This document shows, one piece after another, positions 18,282 through 25,001 of a stretch of DNA of 34,152 nucleotides. The stretch's first letter is position 1. Each line of letters starts with the position of its first letter. Source of the DNA: Flavobacteriales bacterium (GTDB lineage Bacteria > Bacteroidota > Bacteroidia > Flavobacteriales > JANQLC01); the NCBI GenBank assembly GCA_028280815.1, contig JANQLC010000018.1:1-34152 (forward strand). The letters run 5' to 3'. Below the pieces are notes generated by a model. It made no database searches and was not told the origin of the DNA. It saw nothing but the letters and a program-made list of their open reading frames with translations. Position numbers and translations under genes: made by a program.

Positions 18282-19177
18282 CGTTTTTCCGCTATTCTCA
18301 ACTTGGCGCTCCGCGCCCGGTTGTTTCTTTCCAATTCCGCGGCGGAAGGCCGGATAACGCGCCGGTTAAGCTGTTTAAACGGATGGTGCACACCCCCGTA
18401 AAAATCCCTTATCGACTCCCCAGCGAAGTTTCCGGTTTTCAAAAAGCGCTTGACCAATCGATCCTCCAGCGAATGGTAGCTGATCACAACCAATCGGCCA
18501 CCCGTCTTCAACACGTGTAAAGCCTGTGCTAACATTTGCCTCAAAGCTTCCAATTCATCGTTTACCTCGATTCGTATGGCCTGAAACACCTGTGCATAAA
18601 ACCTGTGCACACGCCTCTTGGGTGCAAACCGATGCAAGGCTTTTTCGAGCTGAAAAGTCGTCTCGATAGCCGCTTGCGCCCGGACTGCAACGATCTGCTT
18701 CGCCAGGACTCGAGCGGGTCGCAATTCGCCGTACGATCTAAAGACGCGCTGCAACTGCGATTCTCCATAACCATTGACCACCTCGTAGGCACAGCGCTTT
18801 GCCGACGCATCCATGCGCATATCCAAAGGCGCATCAAAACGGGTGGAAAACCCCCTTCTACCTTCGTCAAGTTGATGAGACGAAACGCCTAGGTCAGCCA
18901 ATATGCCGTCTACCCGATCGATTCCATTTGCCTGTAGCACCCCTTGCAAATACCTAAAATTCTGATGTATGAGCACCAATCGCTCATCTTTCACCGCATT
19001 TTCCTGGGCCGCTGCATCTCGGTCAAAGGCAAACAGCCTGCCACGCGCGCCGAGCCGTGAAAGGATCGCCTTGGCATGCCCACCCCCCCCAAAGGTGCTA
19101 TCGACATAAATGCCATGGGGGCAAATGGCGAGTCCTTCGATACTCTCTTGCAGCAATACCGCCTTATGACAACCCAT
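18278..19177 (-). CDS. rsmH: 16S rRNA m4C1402 methyltransferase RsmH (MraW)
   Basis: SAM-dependent N4-methylation of C1402 in 16S rRNA. The SAM-binding motif DSTFGGGGHAKAIL (26-39), ADLGVSSHQLDEGRRGFS and the C-terminal SYHSLEDRLVKRF are diagnostic. The frame opens with GTG 19180 followed by ATG 19177; I use the ATG (299 aa). It overlaps the end of mraZ by 14 bases. It is second in the dcw cluster, its standard place. Confidence 0.96.
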   Translation of the reverse strand: MGCHKAVLLQESIEGLAICPHGIYVDSTFGGGGHAKAILSRLGARGRLFAFDRDAAAQENAVKDERLVLIHQNFRYLQGVLQANGIDRVDGILADLGVSSHQLDEGRRGFSTRFDAPLDMRMDASAKRCAYEVVNGYGESQLQRVFRSYGELRPARVLAKQIVAVRAQAAIETTFQLEKALHRFAPKRRVHRFYAQVFQAIRIEVNDELEALRQMLAQALHVLKTGGRLVVISYHSLEDRLVKRFLKTGNFAGESIRDFYGGVHHPFKQLNRRVIRPSAAELERNNRARSAKLRIAEKR

Positions 19178-19622
19178 CACCTGGCATTGAACCCATCACA
19201 TCTTCCGCCAACTCGCTGAAATCAATCGCCGTATTCCCAATCGCATCTTCATATCGCTGCTTATCCCAAATCTCGAGGATATCGATACTGGAAGACAATA
19301 CGATTTCCTTGCGCAATCCGGCGAAACCGATCAGGTCTCTGGGCACCAAAATACGCGTGTGCCCATCGATCTCTATGCACTTAACACCAGCGGTAAACAA
19401 GCGGACGAAGTCGCTGTTCTTTTTGACGAATCGATTCAGTCGGTTCAGCTTCTGCATAACCGCTCGCCACGCTGCCATGGGGTAGAGCTCCAAACAAGAC
19501 TCAAAAACCGAACGCTTGAGCACAAATCCCTCTTCCAGGGCATGTATGAGCTGTTTTCGCAAGGGTACCGGCATAGCAAAGCGCCCCTTTGCGTCCAGCT
19601 TGCATTCATAAGTGCCGATCAC
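19164..19622 (-). CDS. mraZ: Transcriptional regulator MraZ
   Basis: Double SpoVT/AbrB-like DNA-binding protein that autoregulates the dcw cluster. The first domain is IGTYECKLDAKGRFAMP at the N-terminus; the second, around CIEIDGHTRILVPRDLIGFAG, is the repeat characteristic of MraZ. No ATG exists. The frame extends to a TTG at 19652, but those bases lie inside a strong -7 promoter box (19650-19657). I therefore prefer GTG 19622 (152 aa), which starts right at the conserved IGTYECK; TTG 19631 is a second option. Operator-like repeats lie directly upstream. Confidence 0.93.
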   Translation of the reverse strand: MIGTYECKLDAKGRFAMPVPLRKQLIHALEEGFVLKRSVFESCLELYPMAAWRAVMQKLNRLNRFVKKNSDFVRLFTAGVKCIEIDGHTRILVPRDLIGFAGLRKEIVLSSSIDILEIWDKQRYEDAIGNTAIDFSELAEDVMGSMPGDGLS

Positions 19623-19649
19623 GCGAGTCAAGGCGGACGAATTTTGGGT

Positions 19650-19657
19650 CAAATGTA
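19650..19657 (-). promoter_or_regulatory. Candidate -7 box of the dcw operon promoter
   Basis: On the minus strand, 19657-19650 reads TACATTTG, a perfect TAnnTTTG. The nearest upstream TTG (19684-19682) is 24 bases away, slightly too far, and lies inside the MraZ repeats, so activation or repression at this site is plausible. Transcription would start near 19643, leaving a leader of about 20 bases to GTG 19622. Confidence 0.5.
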
Positions 19658-19662
19658 CACAT

Positions 19663-19692
19663 ATTTATCCACTTTGTACCACAATTTACCAC
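19663..19692 (-). promoter_or_regulatory. MraZ-type operator: three 10-bp direct repeats
   Basis: On the minus strand there are three successive decamers, GTGGTAAATT, GTGGTACAAA and GTGGATAAAT. GTGG recurs with an exact 10-base period (CCAC on the plus strand at 19669, 19679 and 19689). MraZ proteins of other phyla bind short G-rich direct repeats with one helical turn spacing just upstream of mraZ. Position, orientation and spacing fit that pattern here. Confidence 0.68.
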
Positions 19693-19860
19693 ATTGTTAA
19701 TAAATTTTAAAGTGCGGATAGGCTGGCGCGTATTCTCGCATGCAAAATGGGTTGAAGGCGGAAAAATATTGGAAAGTCCTCATTTTTCTAGCCTTTTCCA
19801 CCGGGCACGTCGAAGTACAAGCCGCCTTTACGTCAATTTTCGCATTCAAACACTTGTGCG

Positions 19861-19868
19861 TATTTTTG
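19861..19868 (+). promoter_or_regulatory. Candidate -7 box for the hydrolase-engB operon
   Basis: TATTTTTG matches TAnnTTTG exactly and lies 22 bases before the hydrolase ATG. I see no good TTG at the expected distance. Confidence 0.4.
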
Positions 19869-19890
19869 CGGGTTTAAGGGTTGGATCCAA

Positions 19891-20670
19891 ATGGAGTTTG
19901 AGCTGAAGCGAGCCGGTCGTTTTAACTATATCGATGCAGGGCGTGGTTGCCCGCTGATCCTGTTACATGGCCTAATGGGCAGCTTGAGCAACTTCAGCGA
20001 AACCATCGCTCATTTTTCCAAAAAAAATTATCGCGTTGTCGCGCCCTGTTTGCCCATGTACAAGCTCCCGTTGTTAAAGACCAATGTGACGAGCTTTGCG
20101 CAATATTTGGATGAGCTCATCAAATGCTTAGAAATCAAAGGCGCAACACTTATCGGCAATTCGCTGGGCGGACACATCGCCTTGATCTATGCCAAACGAC
20201 GTCCTGAAAGGATTCACAGCATCGTACTCACCGGCAGTTCGGGGCTGTATGAGAGCGCCGTGGGAAACAGCTTTCCAAAGCGGAAAAACGTCGAATACAT
20301 ACGCAAAAAAGCGCTGGATGTATTCCACGACCCAGACATGGTAACCGACGAGCTGGTGGCAGAATTATTCGAATTGGTAAACGACAGAAACAAAGTGATA
20401 AAAACCTTGTCGGTGGCCAAAAGCGCCATACGTCACAACATGGCTCAAGAGCTGAGCTCTTTTAGAATGCCGTTCTGCTTGATATGGGGCAAGAACGACA
20501 AAGTAACCCCACCGGATGTGGCTGAAGACTTTCACCGGCTCCTGCCCGACTCGGATTTGTATTGGATCGATCGTTGCGGTCATGCGCCCATGATGGAAAA
20601 GCCCAGGGAGTTCAATGAAATTTTAGACAGGTGGTTAGCCCGATTTGTCCGTCTGACACATGCGAATTAA
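19891..20670 (+). CDS. Alpha/beta-fold hydrolase
   Basis: Serine hydrolase of the alpha/beta fold; substrate unknown. The oxyanion segment LLHGLMGS (24-31), the nucleophile elbow GNSLGG with Ser91, the acid Asp203 in WGKNDKVTP and His231 in CGHAPMMEKP form a complete catalytic triad. At 259 aa with no signal peptide, it should be cytoplasmic. It is divergent from mraZ and overlaps engB by 11 bases. A hydrolase gene next to mraZ and engB is, to my knowledge, a common arrangement in flavobacteria, but it does not reveal the substrate. Confidence 0.93.
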   Translation: MEFELKRAGRFNYIDAGRGCPLILLHGLMGSLSNFSETIAHFSKKNYRVVAPCLPMYKLPLLKTNVTSFAQYLDELIKCLEIKGATLIGNSLGGHIALIYAKRRPERIHSIVLTGSSGLYESAVGNSFPKRKNVEYIRKKALDVFHDPDMVTDELVAELFELVNDRNKVIKTLSVAKSAIRHNMAQELSSFRMPFCLIWGKNDKVTPPDVAEDFHRLLPDSDLYWIDRCGHAPMMEKPREFNEILDRWLARFVRLTHAN

Positions 20671-21337
20671 AGAGGTCCAGTTTATCAGCAGCAGCGCAGA
20701 TATCGAAGACTGCCCCAGAGCACCATTGCCCGAGTACGCCTTTATCGGGCGATCCAATGTGGGCAAGTCTTCGCTCATCAATTGTTTGACAGGTCGAAAA
20801 TCCCTGGCAAAAACCGCTGCCAGGCCTGGCAAAACCCAGACCGTCGACCACTTCCTCGTAAATGATCGCTGGTTTCTGGTCGATTTACCCGGTTGTGGCC
20901 ATGCCCGCGTTTCCAAGACCCGAAGGGATCGCTTTGGAAGGTTAATCGAAAGCTATATCAGCGAGCGAGTGCAATTGGTCTGCCTCTTCGTCCTGGTAGA
21001 CGCAAGGCGTGAATGGCAAAAGTCGGATGCTGGATTTTTGCGCTGGCTCGGCGAAGGGGAGATCCCCTTTGCATTGGTCCTCACCAAAACGGACAAGCTC
21101 AGACGAGGCGAACTGCAAAAAAACCTGAGCCATTACAAGGCGCAAATGCGTCATGACTGGGAAGTGATGCCGAAATTTTTTTCAACCAGTGCCTTGAAAA
21201 AATGGGGCGGGGATTCCATCTTAACCTATATCGATGAATTGAATCAATCGCTGCGGCTTGTCCCCCAAAATCAATCCAGCCGGCTTGCCAACAAAGTGAG
21301 ACCTACCAGCTGCACAATCCACTTTGAAAGAGGATAA
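20660..21337 (+). CDS. engB: Ribosome biogenesis GTPase EngB (YihA/YsxC)
   Basis: Essential GTPase for late large-subunit assembly. G1 is GRSNVGKS (30-37), with G3 DLPG (75-78) and G4 TKTD (142-145); the switch-I region ARPGKTQTVDHF is typical of the family. G3 continues as CGHA where homologues usually have YGYA, a mild substitution. The length, 225 aa, includes a C-terminal tail about 20 residues past the usual end. The start ATG 20660 lies 11 bases inside the hydrolase gene, so translation is probably coupled. It is convergent with gldC. Confidence 0.96.
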   Translation: MRIKEVQFISSSADIEDCPRAPLPEYAFIGRSNVGKSSLINCLTGRKSLAKTAARPGKTQTVDHFLVNDRWFLVDLPGCGHARVSKTRRDRFGRLIESYISERVQLVCLFVLVDARREWQKSDAGFLRWLGEGEIPFALVLTKTDKLRRGELQKNLSHYKAQMRHDWEVMPKFFSTSALKKWGGDSILTYIDELNQSLRLVPQNQSSRLANKVRPTSCTIHFERG

Positions 21338-21434
21338 ACAGGCTTAACACCCCAACTGCTGAAAAACCGCCTCCCAAAATCCCCGCTGGTAAACAGCGCG
21401 CCCAAATACATACAACTGGTGGGAATCGAGTTCG

Positions 21435-21785
21435 TTAAAAATCCCCTGCGCCCTTATGCGATAAACCGGCCTGCTTCGCAAAGTGGTTGCCAAACGATTC
21501 GATTTCAGTCGCCAGCTCTTCCTCCGAAGTGGCACGGCTATAGGTAGTGGACATGGCGATAAACAGCTGGTGGAAAAACTTTTTCATATCGTCTAAGGGC
21601 ATGTCTTTTGTCCACAGGTCTACGCGCAGCGCTTCCCGTTTTGTAGAGTCCCATACGGAGAGAAAAACGGCCTTTACCGCCTGGTTTTCCAAGCTGCCCT
21701 CTTCTGCACACCACTCGATTTTCTCCGGCACCCGGTTTTCATCCAGACCGACTGTAAGGGTTATTTTGGTTTCTGTCTTAACCAT
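21435..21785 (-). CDS. gldC: Gliding motility protein GldC
   Basis: Small soluble protein of the Bacteroidota Gld set. The 116-residue sequence matches GldC: TKITLTVGLDENRVPEKIEW near the start, then a run around SVWDSTKREALRVDLWTKDM and a C-terminal helix (EEELATEIESFGNHFAKQAG). No signal peptide is visible. It lies 82 bases behind gldB on the same strand. GldC is dispensable or auxiliary for gliding in studied species and also occurs in non-gliding members, so motility cannot be concluded. Confidence 0.88.
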   Translation of the reverse strand: MVKTETKITLTVGLDENRVPEKIEWCAEEGSLENQAVKAVFLSVWDSTKREALRVDLWTKDMPLDDMKKFFHQLFIAMSTTYSRATSEEELATEIESFGNHFAKQAGLSHKGAGDF

Positions 21786-21867
21786 CTGCTCAGGGTTTGG
21801 GTTTGTAGTGCGAGGCTTTTAGTATGACCATCGGATCGTTTTCTTCGATAAGCGCTGGCAAAGCGCA

Positions 21868-22737
21868 TTACGGGTTTTTATCTCGATACGCCTGCACGAT
21901 CCGCCAACCGACCCAAATGCCAACCCCACCCGGGGAATCCTTATCGATTTCCAAATAAAACTTAGAAAAAGGAGCGATGGATAAAAAGCGACTTTCCAAT
22001 CTCTTATCTTTTCGGTACAACATATCAGCGGTTACGAAGTAATTCCAAATTTGGAACTCATTATCGAGACACCACTGCTGCGATGCTCGGGTATAGCCCA
22101 TCAGCTGGTAAGCCGGAATTTGCGGTGCAAGCGCTTGGGCCAGCATCCTGATCTTTCCAAAATAGATCAGCTCAGATAAAAAAGTCTGATCTCTCGGCAG
22201 CGGTACAAAGGCCTTAGCCAGGGCTAGGGCGAGGTGGGGCAAGATTTGCGCCGGTTCAAAGCGCGCGCGCATATATCGGGGTAACCCCCGATAAAATTTC
22301 GAATCGGCACCCAAAAACAAATCACCAGCCACCAAGAGCAGGCTGTCCCGATAGCATACCGGATTTTGCCAGTCGAGACCGGAGACATACCAATAAGTCG
22401 TAGGTATTTTACAGTCGGGGTAGTAAAATTTCAGGTGTTTAAACAAATCGAGCAGTTTGGGCTTGTACCGATGGAAATGCAGGGATTCAGTCGCCCTGTA
22501 TAGGGAGCGCTCCCATGCATTGCGACGCTTCGCTTCCCAAACCGAATCCGGCGTAGCGGCATCGAAAAAAAATGGAAATCGCACTTTGACTGCGGCCAAG
22601 GTGCGAGTGGTATCGTAAAAAGCGCGTGCAAAATCCACCGTCTCAGCTGCCACTTGAATGCCCGAAACAGCCCCATCTGGTTTCTTACCGGCATGACAGG
22701 AAGTCAACAAGAACAAAAAGACAGCAGCATACTTCAC
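21868..22737 (-). CDS. gldB: Gliding motility lipoprotein GldB
   Basis: Predicted lipoprotein with a type II signal peptide ending in the lipobox LLTSC. The family is required for gliding in Flavobacterium; its biochemical role is unknown. The frame extends to TTG 22761, but those bases overlap a -7 promoter box. I prefer GTG 22737 (289 aa), which gives a compact signal peptide (VKYAAVFLFLLTSC, Cys14) and a leader of about 15 bases. Family features include KLLDLFKHLKFYYPD and the C-terminal YLEIDKDSPGGVGIWVGWRI. It is first in a gldB-gldC operon and divergent from nadE. Confidence 0.88.
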   Translation of the reverse strand: MKYAAVFLFLLTSCHAGKKPDGAVSGIQVAAETVDFARAFYDTTRTLAAVKVRFPFFFDAATPDSVWEAKRRNAWERSLYRATESLHFHRYKPKLLDLFKHLKFYYPDCKIPTTYWYVSGLDWQNPVCYRDSLLLVAGDLFLGADSKFYRGLPRYMRARFEPAQILPHLALALAKAFVPLPRDQTFLSELIYFGKIRMLAQALAPQIPAYQLMGYTRASQQWCLDNEFQIWNYFVTADMLYRKDKRLESRFLSIAPFSKFYLEIDKDSPGGVGIWVGWRIVQAYRDKNP

Positions 22738-22758
22738 GAAAAGCCGTATTTTTAGGCG

Positions 22759-22766
22759 CAAAGTTA
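22759..22766 (-). promoter_or_regulatory. Candidate -7 box of the gldB promoter
   Basis: On the minus strand, 22766-22759 reads TAACTTTG, an exact TAnnTTTG. It lies in the 44-base gap between the divergent gldB and nadE starts. No clear TTG is found upstream, where nadE coding sequence begins. Confidence 0.45.
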
Positions 22767-22781
22767 AAAACTAAAACGCGG

Positions 22782-23570
22782 ATGCAGCTGGAAGAAGTAA
22801 TCGATTTCATCGTTCATTGGCTCACCGATTACCGCGAAAAATCCGGTGCAAAAGGCTTCGTAGTCGGCGTTTCCGGGGGTGTTGACAGCGCTGTTACCGC
22901 TGCGCTAAGCGCCCTGACGGCAGCGCCTACACGCCTGGTCGAAATGCCCATTCACCAAGCGGAGAGCCAGCGCACCCGAGCCCAAAACCACATAGCATTT
23001 TTAAAGAAAAATCACCCAAACGTGAGCGATTTGCAGCTGGATCTCACAGGCCCCTTTGACGTTTTACAACGCGTGCTGACACAAGACCCGGCTGCGGAAA
23101 CCCATTCCTTAGCATTGGCTAACACACGTGCGCGTTTGCGCATGGTTACCCTGTATTTTGAGGCGCAAGTCCACGGCTACCTCGTGGTGGGCACCGGAAA
23201 CAAAGTCGAGGATTTCGGAGTCGGTTTCTTCACCAAGTACGGTGATGGTGGCGTAGACCTCAGCCCCATTGCCGACCTGTACAAATCCGAAGTATACGCG
23301 CTCGCAAAGGCATTGGGCATTGACGAGGCCATTGCAAAAGCAGAACCCACCGACGGGCTTTGGAGCGACAACCGAAGCGACCAAGCTCAATTGGGCGCCA
23401 CCTATGACGAATTGGAGTGGGCGATGAAAAACCATCCGGATTTAGATGTCAAAACCCTGTCGGGCAGGGAGAGATGGGTTTACCAGCGCTATGCCGAGCT
23501 CCACGAAAAAAACGCGCACAAATGGCGCCCCATACCCGTGGCAAAAATACCCGACTCATTGAAGAACTGA
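22782..23570 (+). CDS. nadE: NH3-dependent NAD+ synthetase
   Basis: Final step of NAD synthesis: amidation of nicotinate adenine dinucleotide. The PP-loop SGGVDSA lies at 31-37, and GTGNKVEDFGVGFFTKYGDG is the conserved deamido-NAD and ATP-binding segment. At 262 aa it contains only the synthetase domain. There is no N-terminal glutaminase, so ammonia is the predicted nitrogen source. The frame is open upstream to 22626 inside gldB on the other strand. I chose ATG 22782, where MQLEEVIDFIVHWL begins the conserved fold. It ends at a repeat array. Confidence 0.96.
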   Translation: MQLEEVIDFIVHWLTDYREKSGAKGFVVGVSGGVDSAVTAALSALTAAPTRLVEMPIHQAESQRTRAQNHIAFLKKNHPNVSDLQLDLTGPFDVLQRVLTQDPAAETHSLALANTRARLRMVTLYFEAQVHGYLVVGTGNKVEDFGVGFFTKYGDGGVDLSPIADLYKSEVYALAKALGIDEAIAKAEPTDGLWSDNRSDQAQLGATYDELEWAMKNHPDLDVKTLSGRERWVYQRYAELHEKNAHKWRPIPVAKIPDSLKN

Positions 23571-23616
23571 GCAAATCCGACGAGACTTTACGAGCTCGAC
23601 ACAAGCGCGCAATCAG

Positions 23617-23961
23617 CGAGACAAACACCAAAAAACAAGCCCTCTTCTCAAGCCGACCATTGGAAATAAAAGAGCAAGCCCTGACTTCAAACCGTCCAGC
23701 GTCAAATAGGCGACAAAGTCGGCTGTGCTGACCACAGACCCATACAAAAAAACAAGTCCCGCTTTCAAGTCGCATCCAGAGACAAATACAAAGCGTAGGG
23801 TTGGAGGCTCAGACCGGCCCATAGGACAAGAGCGATCCCCTTTTCAAACGGTCTCCTTCAGAGACGAAACCCAAAAAACACCCCTCACTTCTCAGACGCA
23901 CGCCAAGTGAAAAATACAACGAACGACAGCGGGCTGGCCACGGGAATAAAAAGGGTCTGCT
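23617..23961 (-). repeat. Degenerate repeat array B, left part
   Basis: Irregular units follow nadE. On the plus strand they approximate CTTTCAAACCG-N4-8-CAGAGACAAANACC-AAAAACAAGCC. Anchors are near 23646, 23686, 23725, 23764, 23807, 23843 and 23891, with spacing 36-48. The orientation is opposite to array A, so I assign the minus strand for the GGTTTGAAAAG form. Open frames here translate repeats only. Confidence 0.7.
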
Positions 23962-24233
23962 TTCAAACCCGCACACACAGGGACTAACGCGGCTCGCGGC
24001 TGTGGGCGAGTGGGATATCATTTTCAAACCCGCACACACAGGGACTAACGGCAAATATAAGCTGCCACGCACTGCCAAAAAAGTTCAAACCCGCGCACAC
24101 AGGGACTAACGCCATATAAAAGCGATATAAAAAGCCACGATTTATTCAAACCCGCGCATACAGGGACTAACGCATAAAAATTTGATTATCAACAACTTAA
24201 TACTGTTCAAACCCGCGCACACAGGGACTAACG
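23962..24233 (-). CRISPR. Short CRISPR-like array, five repeats, four spacers
   Basis: Five 28-base repeats begin at 23962, 24023, 24084, 24145 and 24206, an exact 61-base period. All begin TTCAAACCCGC and end CAGGGACTAACG (plus-strand reading). They differ at only two inner positions: A or G in repeats 1-2 versus 3-5, and one T in repeat 4. The four 33-base spacers share no similarity with one another. A 61-base unit is the geometry of type I-E arrays (29+32), and a C follows four of the five repeats. The internal palindrome is weak (CCC/GGG). No cas gene lies in the window, and transcription direction is not certain; the minus strand is assigned only for consistency with neighbouring repeats. 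Confidence 0.62.
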
Positions 24234-24345
24234 CCAAAACACAGGTCGTCTTTCAAACGTCAAAAGGAAGTAAAAATAAGCGCAGCGTTTGAGCTGACTC
24301 CCTCAGAGACAAACCCCAAAAACAAAGGCTGGTGTGTTCCAGACC
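24234..24345 (-). repeat. Degenerate repeat array B, middle part
   Basis: Irregular units resume immediately after the last 61-base-period repeat. TTCAAACGTC lies at 24252, CTCAGAGACAAACCCC near 24302 and a TTCCAGACC-like anchor at 24337. They have the same core as the CRISPR-like repeat but no regular period. Confidence 0.6.
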
Positions 24346-24530
24346 CCCACGCGGATTGCCTATCGCAATTGGGACTTGTTTTCGTCTGAATAGATAGAAT
24401 GACGATTCTCTTACGCCATTTCAATGCAAGAAAAATTGTATTGCCGGGTAGTATGTGTTTTCCAAAAAAAGGACGATTCGTTTTTCGGACTATATTTGCA
24501 ACTGGAGCCTAGGGCAGAAACCAAAAAAAT
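24346..24530. other. AT-rich non-repeat island within array B
   Basis: About 185 bases interrupt the array and contain no repeat units and no credible ORF. At 24491-24498 the plus strand reads TATATTTG, an exact -7 promoter box, without a good TTG upstream. If the CRISPR-like array is transcribed on the minus strand, this AT-rich DNA is where a leader could sit. Otherwise I see no feature. Confidence 0.3.
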
Positions 24531-24534
24531 AAAA

Positions 24535-24990
24535 GTCGCCTTTTAAACTGGATCCCACAGGTAAAAATCAAAGAGCAACCCTAGATTTTCAGACCCACGC
24601 CAGCTCAAAATACGCGGCAAAAGTGACCGGTTTGACCTATTGGATGCACACCTCTTACCCAAATCTGCGCAGCAGGTCAACGAGGGTGTTTCCCATGTGA
24701 TCGATACCGAGATTAGACTGTTGAAACAAAACGCGGGGATAAAAAAACAAATCCTTTTTCGACCGATCGGCACAGCGCAAAAACGAGAGGATAAGACCCG
24801 CTTTTCAGCTGACATAGGAGACAAAGAGCTCCCCCTTTTCAAACCGACTGAGAAGACAAATACCCAAAAACAAGCCCGCCCTTCAGACCTTCCACAGAGA
24901 CAAAGGCCAAAAAATGGAGCCGAATTTCCAAACTGCCAAGCGGGAACGGAAAATAAGCCTCGTCCTTCAGGTCGCAGGGGAATCGATGGA
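24535..24990 (-). repeat. Degenerate repeat array B, right part
   Basis: Repeat units continue to the dnaG stop. Anchors are at 24541 (TTTTAAACTGG with CCCACAGG), 24594, 24757, 24799, 24836 (TTTTCAAACCGACTGAG), 24880 (CTTCAGACC with CCACAGAGACAAAGG), 24925 and 24965. Spacing is 37-45 in the well-preserved stretch. Roughly 24620-24745 is too degenerate to assign. Confidence 0.65.
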
Positions 24991-25001
24991 CGAAAAACCC
25001 A

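Noticed and set aside
21384-21398. Hairpin CGCTG-GTAAA-CAGCG between convergent engB and gldC as a terminator
   Set aside because: Only five base pairs and no T-run on either side.
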